From contig UQAB01000032.1 of NCBI GenBank assembly GCA_900538765.1, positions 1 through 15,821 on the forward strand: 15,821 bases of DNA, read 5' to 3'. Under the pieces are notes generated by a model. The model was not told the origin of the DNA and searched no databases. It saw only the letters and a program-made list of their open reading frames with translations. The number at the start of each line of letters is the position of its first letter. Positions within the stretch are counted from its first letter, which is position 1. The translations under genes and the position numbers were made by a program. Shown one piece after another: positions 1 to 7,562 of the stretch. The stretch comes from an uncultured Azospirillum sp. (GTDB taxonomy: Bacteria > Pseudomonadota > Alphaproteobacteria > RF32 > CAG-239).

Positions 1-23
1 AGTAAAAACTTATTATTAATCAT
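1..23 (-). CDS. Start of a gene running off the left edge (partial)
   Basis: Read on the minus strand, an ATG at 23 is preceded by GGAGGGG six bases upstream (about 30-36), a near-perfect Shine-Dalgarno at ideal spacing. The frame stays open to the window edge, giving M-I-N-N-K-F-L. An in-frame ATG at 41 also exists but lies upstream of the ribosome binding site, so 23 is preferred. Only seven codons are visible, so no product can be named. Confidence 0.5.
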
Positions 24-406
24 AACCAACCCCTCCGGCATTTGTTAATTCTTCAAATGCGGATTTGATACCTTATTGTGTTGTGTTAGATTTTTGTGCT
101 ATGAAACAGAAGTGAAATGTATTTAAAAACACCAAAATTCCGGTTTATTGAAAATAAATCGGCTCCGTACATATTAGTATGTTATTATACGCTGATATTA
201 CCATAATACACACAACCCCTGTTCTAGTCAGGCATCAAATCCACACAATTTTATAATACAATAAAACCCAGAATATTACAAGCATTAATTAAAGTTTAAG
301 GTGAGAAAAATGACAAATTAATTGCCGGGAAAATAAATTTCCCGGCAATTTTTATGTAATATTGCTTATACTATTTTCGGAAAAGACCGAGCGGATTTTT
401 TTCTTG
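24..406. other. AT-rich intergenic region
   Basis: This stretch has no convincing protein gene. On the minus strand it holds the leader of the gene starting at 23, with a TATAAT box at 184-189 but a poor -35. On the plus strand there is a TATAAT at 252-257, then a ribosome-binding-like AAGGTGAG before an ATG at 311 that opens only a three-codon frame (M-T-N-stop), and then the strong hairpin at 321-349. The plus-strand elements could make a short transcript of about 90 nt (see findings). Confidence 0.5.
321..353. terminator. Rho-independent terminator, possibly bidirectional
   Basis: There is a perfect 12-bp stem (321-332 with 338-349, core TTGCCGGGAAA) and a 5-base ATAAA loop. On the plus strand a TTTTT run follows directly. 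On the minus strand the tail is a weaker TAATTTGTCATTTTT. It lies 57 bases beyond the stop of the cysteine-rich gene and probably ends that transcript, but the better T-run faces the plus direction. Confidence 0.75.
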
Positions 407-1897
407 CTACTTACAAGCCTTTTCAGGTGTACAATCATTGCAAGCCATTTCTCCGTAATATGTATCTCCCATATGGTATTTACAGGTAGATTCACTGTGT
501 TCCCAGCCATATTCTCCGGCAATCCAGACCTCTTCCCTCCATGAAACTTCTGATTTTTTCACTTTTCCGTTTGAACAGGTACAGGTCACGCTATATGTCG
601 GTTTCAGGTATCTGTTTCCGTCTTTGGCTATGGCACATGGTTCGTAGTCCGGATAATAAAGTTTGTAATTCGGGTAATATTCCGCTTTACAGGTTGTTGT
701 CACTTTTTCGCATTTGTAACAAATATTTCCCTGACCGTCCTTCCCGTCTTCGACAAGAACCTCTCCTGACGCACAGGTCGGTTTGACGGCACAGCTTGAG
801 GAAAGGTCGTCAACGCAGAAGACATAGTTCGAATCGAACGGGCATTTCAGGAACTTACCTACACAGGTAACATTCATCCGGTAGCCCAAATCCTTACAGT
901 TCTGCGGCAAAGAACACCATTCCGTTCCGCTGCAGGTACATTTGCCAAGGGTACTGTTCCAGACATAACCGTCTATACATTTACAGCTGTTATACTTTCC
1001 GCCGCAGACCGACGCTCCCGGCTGTTCGTTCATCCCGGTACAGGTATATTTATAACTGTCGGCACAGCAGCTCTTTTCTTTATAACACGCCGATCCATAG
1101 TCTGTTGTGGCCGAATCATAACACTTGCCGCTGCCGGGCTTGGTTTTGGTGTAGCCTGTCGGGCAGTTGTCATTATAACTCTGAAAACACGGTTTGTTAC
1201 ATTTGGTATAACCGACAATTTTGTTCTTCATACCGTTCGTTTCTTCCGGAGCTTCCAAAGTTCCCGTTGCGCAGATGTTTTCAACTTCTTTATAACAAGC
1301 GTCGCCACATTCTGTTTTATAGCTTGATGTCTGATTACAGACACCTTTTTCAAGCGAGTATCCTTTGGGGCACTCGTTACTGCACTGAACACAGCGATAA
1401 CAGGTTTGACAGTTCGGCGTCATAACATCTTTGGTCAGCATTCCGGAACCGCATTTTTTTGCCTGATATCCTGACGGGCAGGTTTCGGTACATTCACAGC
1501 GCGAGAAATATCTGTTGTCATAAGGACAGAAATCCCGGGGGCTGCGCCCCGCAGAACAACTTGTCAGGTTAAATCCCAAAGAGTGGCATTTGGCAACGGG
1601 ATCGTCTTCGTACTTTTCTTCATTGCCGCCGTCTAAATCTTCACCATTGCTGAACAGGTTGCCGCGGCATTTTCCGTTATCGGTGATGAAACACACCGAA
1701 GCGACCCGTTCTCCGGCCAATGGAGAAAGGTTTATTTCCAGAGCGGCCGTATTTGAAAGGTTTTCATCAACGTTCACACCAGTCTTTGCATAAATTGAAA
1801 TTTGATTTTGCGGAAGGCTGTCTGCCTGTACAGAAACTGCCGATGCCGCTAATACGCAGACACACAGCATCAGGCAACGCCAAATGCTCTTCACCAT
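407..1897 (-). CDS. Cysteine-rich secreted repeat protein
   Basis: I do not recognise a named family. The start at 1897 is chosen because GAGGTG sits five bases upstream; it gives 496 residues, and a longer in-frame reading from 1948 lacks a site. Residues 1-25 are a signal peptide (hydrophobic LMLCVCVLAASAV, then VQA before Asp26). A cysteine-poor stretch to about residue 68 is followed by a body with roughly 48 cysteines in 430 residues, in EGF/TNFR-like spacing. Internal repeats are visible: a module C-x3-LG(F/Y)...TC...CP(F/Y)D-x3-Y-x2-C at about 104-134 and again at 334-361, and CP-x-GY elements at 140, 176 and 245, two of them followed by YGSACYK/CGDACYK-like strings. The protein is probably exported and heavily disulfide-bonded, at the surface or in the periplasm. 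It has no sortase, lipobox or C-terminal membrane anchor. The role is unknown; adhesion or host interaction is only a guess. Confidence 0.85.
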   Translation of the reverse strand: MVKSIWRCLMLCVCVLAASAVSVQADSLPQNQISIYAKTGVNVDENLSNTAALEINLSPLAGERVASVCFITDNGKCRGNLFSNGEDLDGGNEEKYEDDPVAKCHSLGFNLTSCSAGRSPRDFCPYDNRYFSRCECTETCPSGYQAKKCGSGMLTKDVMTPNCQTCYRCVQCSNECPKGYSLEKGVCNQTSSYKTECGDACYKEVENICATGTLEAPEETNGMKNKIVGYTKCNKPCFQSYNDNCPTGYTKTKPGSGKCYDSATTDYGSACYKEKSCCADSYKYTCTGMNEQPGASVCGGKYNSCKCIDGYVWNSTLGKCTCSGTEWCSLPQNCKDLGYRMNVTCVGKFLKCPFDSNYVFCVDDLSSSCAVKPTCASGEVLVEDGKDGQGNICYKCEKVTTTCKAEYYPNYKLYYPDYEPCAIAKDGNRYLKPTYSVTCTCSNGKVKKSEVSWREEVWIAGEYGWEHSESTCKYHMGDTYYGEMACNDCTPEKACK

Positions 1898-2080
1898 GGT
1901 ACACCTCACACATAATTCTGCCCTGACGGACAGATAACATCTACACACATTTATATTTTGACATAAAATTGCAAACTATTCAACAGATAAACGCATGGTT
2001 TTCAATTTTTTTGTTGCATTTTGAGGTTATAAAGGCTAAAAAAAGCATGTTTTTATTATCATTATGTTCAACTAAGTATT

Positions 2081-2275
2081 ATGTTTATGACAAGCAAAGA
2101 TTTAGAAAGATTATCTCTGGATGACTTATTGAAATTACAACGTGATTATTATGAAAAGTGGGAAAACTATCGCCGGCTGGCGCTTGTTCCCCAGAATCAG
2201 GCCTATTATTCAAAAAAGATTTTGGAATGCAACCATTGTCTGGCTTTGATTAACGGATTTATTTCCCGGGCTTAA
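2081..2275 (+). CDS. Small hypothetical protein, 64 residues
   Basis: This is a short frame with no recognised family. The sequence is soluble and helix-forming, with an acidic/leucine N-terminal part (KDLERLSLDDLLKLQRDYY), a Tyr/Trp-rich middle, two close cysteines (C-N-H-C around residues 50-53) and a short hydrophobic end. No clear Shine-Dalgarno precedes ATG 2081 or the in-frame ATG 2087, so the start is uncertain. A TTATAAA box at 2027-2033 could serve a promoter, without an obvious -35. Coding status is supported by the charge pattern, a stop only six bases before a strong terminator, and its position as the sole plus-strand reading frame between two minus-strand genes. Confidence 0.6.
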   Translation: MFMTSKDLERLSLDDLLKLQRDYYEKWENYRRLALVPQNQAYYSKKILECNHCLALINGFISRA

Positions 2276-2280
2276 AAAGA

Positions 2281-2318
2281 AATCCCTTTCAGTATTTACT
2301 GAAAGGGATTTTCCTTTT
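2281..2318. terminator. Bidirectional terminator between convergent genes
   Basis: A perfect 12-bp stem (2281-2292 with 2299-2310, AATCCCTTTCAG/CTGAAAGGGATT) encloses the loop TATTTA. T-rich tails flank both sides: TTCCTTTT on the plus strand and TTTCTTTTT on the minus strand. It would end the 64-residue gene in one direction and the RND operon, whose stop is at 2319-2321, in the other. Confidence 0.85.
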
Positions 2319-5300
2319 CTAACGCTTTACATCCTGTAACAGCGGACGCCCGCGTTCTATGGCGCGTTTGCGAATTTTACGGCGGAGGATATTTTCCTCG
2401 TCAAAGATTTCACCGACCATCGCAAAGAACATCGGCACGAAAATCGTTGCCACAAAGGTCGAAAGAATCATACCGCCAATCATGCCGGTACCGATTGAGT
2501 GGCGACTGTTGGCGCCGGCACCGGTACTGACGGCCAAAGGCAGAACGCCGAAAGTAAAGGCCAGAGAGGTCATGACAATCGGACGGAAACGCAGTTTTGC
2601 CGCCTCAATCGCCGCGTCGACATAAGTCAGACCTTCCTGAACTTTCATCACAGCAAACTCTACAATCAAAATGGCATTTTTTGCTGCCAAACCGATTAAG
2701 GTAACCAGACCGACCTGGAAGTATAAATCGTTATTGATGCCACGCATCCAAGTTGCCAGCAGTGCACCAAAGACGGCAAACGGCACAGACAGAATAACGA
2801 CAAACGGCAATGACCATTTTTCATATTGCGCCGACAAAATCAAAAAGATCATAATCAAACCAAAGACAAAAGCCTGTGTCGAAGCGCCGCCGGTCAGCTT
2901 TTCCTGATAAGCAGAACCAACCCATGCCAGCGCATAGTCCGTCCCCAGAACCTCTTCGGCCACTTCTTCCATGGCGGCAATCGCCTGGCCGGAGCTATAG
3001 CCCGGCGCCGGATCGCCCAAGACCTTGGCGGCAGGAAAGATGTTGAAGCGGTTAATCAGTTCCGGCCCGGTAACGCGTTCGACATTAATCAGCGTTGACA
3101 AAGGCACCAGCTGCCCGCTGTTTGATTTGACATAAACATAACGCAAATCATCCGGCGTGCGACGGAATTTTGCCTCAGATTGCAATGTTACGCGGAAATT
3201 ACGCCCCATGTAGGTAAAGTCATTTACATAAAGACTGCCGAAAGTGGCCTGCATAACCGAATAAATGGCGTTAATCGGCACATCCAGCGTCCGCGCCTTA
3301 ACACGGTCAAGGTCAATACGATACTGAGGCGTACCGACGGAGAAAGTGGTTTTAACATTGCTTAGAGCCGGATGTTCCAACGCTTTTGCAATAAATTTGT
3401 TGGTTATATCCATCAGTTCCGCCGAGCTTTTTCCGGCCTTATTCTGAATATAGCCTTCAAAACCGCCGGTCGTGCTCATACCCATAATCGGCGGCATACT
3501 GAACGCATAGCCGATGCCTTCCGGCTGGCTCATCCCCATACGGGTGAAGACCTGCGCCAAAACTTCCGCCGACTGGCTCGGCTCCTGACGCTGTTTCCAG
3601 TCTTTCAGCGTGATAAAGCTGATGCCCGAATAAGTATTCTGGCTGGAAGACAGCATATTAAAACCGTTAATGGTCATTATACTCTCCACATTCGGATCTG
3701 CCTTAACCATTGCCGACACCTTATCGGTAAAGGCCGTGGTTCTGGAGAGAGAAGACGCCGGCGGCATATCATACGCCATGAGCAGGTTACCCATGTCTTC
3801 ATTTGGTACCAAACCGGTCGGAATAACTTTAAAGAAGTGCATAATTCCAAACAAAATGGCAACAAAGAAAACCAATGCGGTTTTACGATAGTTTAACATC
3901 AACCGGACAGCGGCCAGATAAAGGTTGGTCACGCCGTCAAAAAAGCGATCAAACCAAAGGAAAAAGCCGTGAGGTTCCTTTTTGCCATGCTCTTTTTTAA
4001 TCAACAAAGCACAAAGCGACGGTGTCAGGGTTAAGGCAACAAGAGCCGAAATCAACACCGAAACGGCAATAGTCACGGAAAACTGCTTATACATGACACC
4101 AGTCATACCGCCGAGAAAGGCAATCGGCAAAAATACCGAAGACAAAACCAGCGCAACGGCAACAACCGGACCGGACACTTCCTGCATGGCCTTGACTGCC
4201 GCCTGTTTGGGATTCAACCCCTCCTCGCTCATCAGTCGCTCGACGTTTTCCAAAACGATAATCGCGTCATCGACCACAATGCCGATTGCCAAAATCAAAC
4301 CAAACAGCGTCAGCAGGTTGATTGAAAAACCCAAGACGTACATACCGGCAAAAGCGCCGATAATCGACACCGGCACGGCCAAAATCGGAATCAAAGTCGC
4401 GCGGAAATTCTGCAAGAACAGGTAAACGACCAGAACCACCAGCACGACAGCCTCAAAGAAGGTATGAATAACTTCGTTAATCGACACATTAACGAACAGA
4501 GTCGTGTCATACGGAATATCATAGGTAATACCGTCAGGAAAACTCTTGGAGAGTTCTTTCATTTTATCCTGCACCAGTTTGGCTGTTTCCAGCGCATTGG
4601 CGCCCGGCTGCAGATAAATACCGAAAGCTACGGCCTTTTCCCCGTTAAACTGGGACTGGACACTGTATTCCTGCGCGCCGAGTTCTATGCGCGCCACATC
4701 TTTCAAGCGAAGCAGGCCTCCCTGATTATCCGTTTTCAGGATAATATCGCCGAATTCTTCAGCATTAACCAGACGCCCTTTCGTATTCACCGAATAAGTA
4801 TAAGACTGGGGATTTTCCATCGGTTCCTGCCCAAACTGTCCGGCGGCAAACTGGGAATTTTGTTCCTGAATGGCTGAAATGACATCCTGCGGCGTCAGGT
4901 TGTAATCCGCCAGTTTATCCGGACTGAGCCAGATACGCATGGAATAATCCTGCGATGCAAAAAGCGATGCGCTGCCGACACCTTTAATACGTTTGATTTC
5001 ATCCAAAACATTTAACAAGGCATAGTTTGACACATAAACCGTATCATAACGCGGGCTGGTCGATTTCATAGAAATAACCTGCAAAATCGAATTTGATTTC
5101 TGTTCCACTGTTACGCCGTTTTTAGTAACCTCAGAAGGCAGCTTCGGTGTTGCGGCCTGAACCTTGTTGTTGACGTCAATCGTTGCCTGGTCAGGATCTG
5201 TACCGATGTTGAAGACAACGCCAATGGTCAGATAGCCGCTGGAGGTAGCATTGGAGTACATATAAATCATATTTTTGACACCGTTGATTTCCTGTTCAAT

Positions 5301-5495
5301 CGGCGCGGCAACAGTATCTGCCAAAACCTCGGCCGTGGCACCGGGATAGGTCGCCGAAATCTGAATTTCAGTCGGCACGATGTCCGGATATTGTTCTACC
5401 GGCAGCACTTTCATGGAAACAAGTCCGGCCAGCACGATAATCAACGAAACAACCGTTGCAAATATCGGCCTGTCGATAAAAAATTTTGAAAACAT
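2319..5495 (-). CDS. RND multidrug efflux pump, AcrB/MexB (HAE1) type
   Basis: The product is an inner-membrane proton-driven transporter that exports drugs, detergents or similar amphiphiles through a tripartite complex. At 1058 residues it matches the family length (AcrB is about 1050). The N-terminus MFSKFFIDRPIFA and the first membrane helix ending near VLPVEQYPDI are classic. The proton-relay Asp pair is present in GIVVDDAIIVLENVERLM (transmembrane helix 4), and the relay Lys in GLAAKNAILIVEFA (helix 10). Two large periplasmic domains are intact, with no frameshift. It follows the adaptor gene by 27 bases on the same strand, with only a weak GGGA ribosome site, so it is very probably cotranscribed with it. 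The basic cytoplasmic tail is ordinary. Substrate range cannot be read from the sequence. Confidence 0.96.
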   Translation of the reverse strand: MFSKFFIDRPIFATVVSLIIVLAGLVSMKVLPVEQYPDIVPTEIQISATYPGATAEVLADTVAAPIEQEINGVKNMIYMYSNATSSGYLTIGVVFNIGTDPDQATIDVNNKVQAATPKLPSEVTKNGVTVEQKSNSILQVISMKSTSPRYDTVYVSNYALLNVLDEIKRIKGVGSASLFASQDYSMRIWLSPDKLADYNLTPQDVISAIQEQNSQFAAGQFGQEPMENPQSYTYSVNTKGRLVNAEEFGDIILKTDNQGGLLRLKDVARIELGAQEYSVQSQFNGEKAVAFGIYLQPGANALETAKLVQDKMKELSKSFPDGITYDIPYDTTLFVNVSINEVIHTFFEAVVLVVLVVYLFLQNFRATLIPILAVPVSIIGAFAGMYVLGFSINLLTLFGLILAIGIVVDDAIIVLENVERLMSEEGLNPKQAAVKAMQEVSGPVVAVALVLSSVFLPIAFLGGMTGVMYKQFSVTIAVSVLISALVALTLTPSLCALLIKKEHGKKEPHGFFLWFDRFFDGVTNLYLAAVRLMLNYRKTALVFFVAILFGIMHFFKVIPTGLVPNEDMGNLLMAYDMPPASSLSRTTAFTDKVSAMVKADPNVESIMTINGFNMLSSSQNTYSGISFITLKDWKQRQEPSQSAEVLAQVFTRMGMSQPEGIGYAFSMPPIMGMSTTGGFEGYIQNKAGKSSAELMDITNKFIAKALEHPALSNVKTTFSVGTPQYRIDLDRVKARTLDVPINAIYSVMQATFGSLYVNDFTYMGRNFRVTLQSEAKFRRTPDDLRYVYVKSNSGQLVPLSTLINVERVTGPELINRFNIFPAAKVLGDPAPGYSSGQAIAAMEEVAEEVLGTDYALAWVGSAYQEKLTGGASTQAFVFGLIMIFLILSAQYEKWSLPFVVILSVPFAVFGALLATWMRGINNDLYFQVGLVTLIGLAAKNAILIVEFAVMKVQEGLTYVDAAIEAAKLRFRPIVMTSLAFTFGVLPLAVSTGAGANSRHSIGTGMIGGMILSTFVATIFVPMFFAMVGEIFDEENILRRKIRKRAIERGRPLLQDVKR

Positions 5496-5522
5496 CTATT
5501 TTTCCCAACAAAAAAATTATTA

Positions 5523-6701
5523 TTAAGCCTCTGCTTCGTCGTCAAGCGCGTCAGCCGGTGTCTTTTGCGTTACGATATCCGCTTTGACAGGGATGCCCTG
5601 ACGGAGTTTCATTAAGTCGCTTATCACGACAACATCGCCGGCATGAAGCCCCTCGTCAATAATCCAACCCTGGTCTTTTGTTGTAAAACCGGTTTTGACA
5701 TTGACCGTTTCAATCGTTCCCCGGTCACTGACCCTGTAAACAAACGCGCCGTTGGCGCCCTGCATGACAGCTTCCTCCGGGACGACAATTGCATTCTGGC
5801 GGACCAGACCTTCCATTACCAGCCGCAGGAACTGCCCCGGACGCAGACGCCCTTCAGGGTTCGGAAAAACAGCGCGGAGTTTGATTGTTCCCGTGCTTTC
5901 ATCAATCGTCGGATTGATGAAGTTAATCTTTCCGGTCAGAGGATAGAACAAATCGTTGCCAAACTTAACTCTGGCGATAATATCTTTGCCATTCAAAGGA
6001 TTGGAAATCAGCCCTTTGTCGGTCATCGCCGTCAGGGACAGAATTTCACTTTCAGACGCCGAAAAAATAACATAAATCGGGTCAACCTGCGTAATGTTTG
6101 TCAGGAGACTGGACTCTCCGGTTGCGGAAATAAGGCTTCCTTCCGACTGGGCTTCCATGCTGGTAACGCCGCTAATCGGCGCGGTAACGGTCGTATAATC
6201 AAGATTTAGCTGCGCCTGATCGACCTGGGCCTGAGCCGCTTGAACGGATGCTTTGGCCGTATCCAGCGCCGCCAGAGAATCATCCCGTGATTTTTCACTG
6301 ACAACGTGCTGTTTGAACAAGGTGGAAATACGATCCCAGTCGTTTTGGGCTGATTTCAGCTGTGCCCGGCTTTGCGCCAACTGGGCTTTGGCCTGAGCCA
6401 GCGCGACTTTATACGGCGCAGGATCTATTTCAAACAGAACATCTCCGGCTTTAACGGTCGCCCCTTCCGTATAATTGCGTTTAAGCAGAATACCGCCGAC
6501 ACGGGCACGCACCTGCGTTTCCTTAGAGCCTTGGGCGCGGGCGGCATATTCAAAACTCAATGGGACATTATGCGGTTCGACCCGTACGGCCTTGACTGTC
6601 ATAGATTGTGCCTGAGAAGCATTTTTATTATCTTCATTTTTACATGCAGAAATCAGCAAAAGACCTGTCAGCCCTGCCAAAATACTCTTCCTAAAAAACA
6701 T
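5523..6701 (-). CDS. RND efflux periplasmic adaptor (AcrA/MexA-type lipoprotein)
   Basis: This is the membrane-fusion subunit that couples the neighbouring pump to an outer-membrane channel. It has 392 residues. The N-terminus is a lipoprotein signal with lipobox L-I-S-A-C (Cys20 becomes the lipidated residue). The first half of the lipoyl/barrel-sandwich domain follows (VRARVGGILLKRNYTEGATV, about 65-90). A long Ala/Gln-rich alpha-hairpin (about 95-170) comes next, then the returning lipoyl strand (YTTVTAPISGVTS), the beta-barrel and the membrane-proximal domain. The start is supported by AGGAAAAG upstream. It is the first gene of the efflux operon, transcribed divergently from the arginine decarboxylase. 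No TetR-type repressor or TolC-like gene is seen nearby, so the channel must be encoded elsewhere. Confidence 0.95.
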   Translation of the reverse strand: MFFRKSILAGLTGLLLISACKNEDNKNASQAQSMTVKAVRVEPHNVPLSFEYAARAQGSKETQVRARVGGILLKRNYTEGATVKAGDVLFEIDPAPYKVALAQAKAQLAQSRAQLKSAQNDWDRISTLFKQHVVSEKSRDDSLAALDTAKASVQAAQAQVDQAQLNLDYTTVTAPISGVTSMEAQSEGSLISATGESSLLTNITQVDPIYVIFSASESEILSLTAMTDKGLISNPLNGKDIIARVKFGNDLFYPLTGKINFINPTIDESTGTIKLRAVFPNPEGRLRPGQFLRLVMEGLVRQNAIVVPEEAVMQGANGAFVYRVSDRGTIETVNVKTGFTTKDQGWIIDEGLHAGDVVVISDLMKLRQGIPVKADIVTQKTPADALDDEAEA

Positions 6702-6742
6702 TTTTCTTTTCCTTTTACTTAAACTGTCTGGCTATAACCTAC

Positions 6743-6748
6743 TATAAT
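6743..6748 (+). promoter_or_regulatory. Possible -10 box for the arginine decarboxylase operon
   Basis: A perfect TATAAT lies on the plus strand. The best -35 is only TTAAAC at 6719-6724 with an 18-base spacer. If used, transcription would start near 6755 and leave a leader of about 150 nt that contains the palindrome at 6773-6790. The weak -35 keeps this tentative. Confidence 0.3.
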
Positions 6749-6772
6749 ATTTATAAAATTCCATATTTTTTT

Positions 6773-6790
6773 ACAAATAAATTTATTTGT
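6773..6790. promoter_or_regulatory. Perfect 18-bp palindrome in divergent promoter region
   Basis: The sequence ACAAATAAATTTATTTGT is an uninterrupted perfect inverted repeat, centred between 6781 and 6782. It lies in the gap between the divergent efflux operon and arginine decarboxylase gene. It overlaps TTACAA (6771-6776), a possible minus-strand -35 (TTGTAA) for the efflux genes. Size and symmetry suit a dimeric repressor operator, but the AT-rich composition makes chance palindromes more likely. Confidence 0.35.
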
Positions 6791-6908
6791 GGATATCAAA
6801 GTAGGTAAAAAGTTCTATCTGCCCAATTTAAACTTGAAATATGCTTTATGCCGATTAAATCAACTTGTGTACTCAATAAATCCACTAATTTTAATCAGGA
6901 GAAAAAAC

Positions 6909-7496
6909 ATGACTACCCAAGGTGTACGTTACCCAACATTCGCATTCATCACCGGCGGCGCCGGACAGGCCAACGAAGGCATTCCGCCACAACCTTTTGA
7001 AACATTCTGCTATGATTCCGCTTTAATGCAGGCACGTATTGAAAACTTTAACATTATTCCCTATACTTCTGTTTTGCCTAAAGAACTGTTTGGCAAAATT
7101 GTGCCGATTAATGACAAAATCGTCAGCCAATTTAAACATGGTGCAGTTTTGGAAGTCATTATGGCGGCCAACGGCGCCAGCCGCGACGACCACAAAGCTA
7201 TCGCCACAGGTTTGGGCGTCTGCTGGGGAAAAGACAAGAACGGCGAGCTTATCGGCGGCTGGGCGGCTGAATATGTCGAATATTTTGACACGCATATTGA
7301 TGATGAAATTGCCAAAGGACATTCTGAAATGTGGCTGCGCAAATCACTACGCCACGAGTTGGAGCTGCGCGGTGTGGAACAGCATTCCGAGTTCCAGATG
7401 TGGCATAACTACGTTAACATTACCGAGCAGTTCGGCTATTGTCTGACAGCCATGGGCTTTTTGAATTTTGAACATGCCGATCCGGCTGTTTTGTAA
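6909..7496 (+). CDS. aaxB: Pyruvoyl-dependent arginine decarboxylase (AaxB/PdaD family)
   Basis: The enzyme converts arginine to agmatine and CO2 with a self-generated pyruvoyl cofactor. The start at 6909 is preferred over an in-frame ATG at 6789 because AGGAG lies eight bases upstream and the family N-terminus begins here (MTTQGVRYPTFAF). This gives 195 residues. The autocleavage site is visible as Thr53-Ser54 in NIIPYTSVLP; in this family the serine becomes the pyruvoyl group of the alpha chain. The family signatures PPQPFETFCYDSAL and GELIGGWAAEYVE are present, the latter with the conserved Glu. From memory the sequence closely resembles the chlamydial enzyme AaxB, including length and cleavage position. 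The downstream antiporter gene completes the pair. Likely roles are consumption of cytoplasmic protons (acid resistance) or agmatine supply. Confidence 0.93.
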   Translation: MTTQGVRYPTFAFITGGAGQANEGIPPQPFETFCYDSALMQARIENFNIIPYTSVLPKELFGKIVPINDKIVSQFKHGAVLEVIMAANGASRDDHKAIATGLGVCWGKDKNGELIGGWAAEYVEYFDTHIDDEIAKGHSEMWLRKSLRHELELRGVEQHSEFQMWHNYVNITEQFGYCLTAMGFLNFEHADPAVL

Positions 7497-7509
7497 GTTT
7501 GTTTCGTTG

Positions 7510-7539
7510 CCCCGGGCCAGCGAAAGGGCTCGGGGTTTT
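7510..7539 (+). terminator. Intercistronic hairpin with T-run between aaxB and aaxC
   Basis: A GC-rich 9-bp stem (7510-7518 CCCCGGGCC with 7527-7535, including one G-U pair) closes an 8-base loop and is followed by TTTTCTG and later TTTT. It starts 14 bases after the aaxB stop. It could act as a partial terminator that lowers antiporter expression relative to decarboxylase, or protect the upstream mRNA end. Confidence 0.6.
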
Positions 7540-7562
7540 CTGCAATTTTAAAGGATACAAAA

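Noticed and set aside
3372..3896. Plus-strand open frame of 174 residues
   Set aside because: It lies entirely antisense within the RND pump gene, has Arg/His-rich composition typical of a shadow frame, no ribosome site and no recognisable domain.
5643..6209. Plus-strand open frame of 188 residues
   Set aside because: It is antisense to the adaptor gene, whose lipobox, lipoyl and hairpin features prove the minus strand is coding.
6789..6908. Forty-residue N-terminal extension of the arginine decarboxylase
   Set aside because: The family N-terminus and an AGGAG site both point to 6909, and the extension would place coding sequence over the palindrome and likely promoter.
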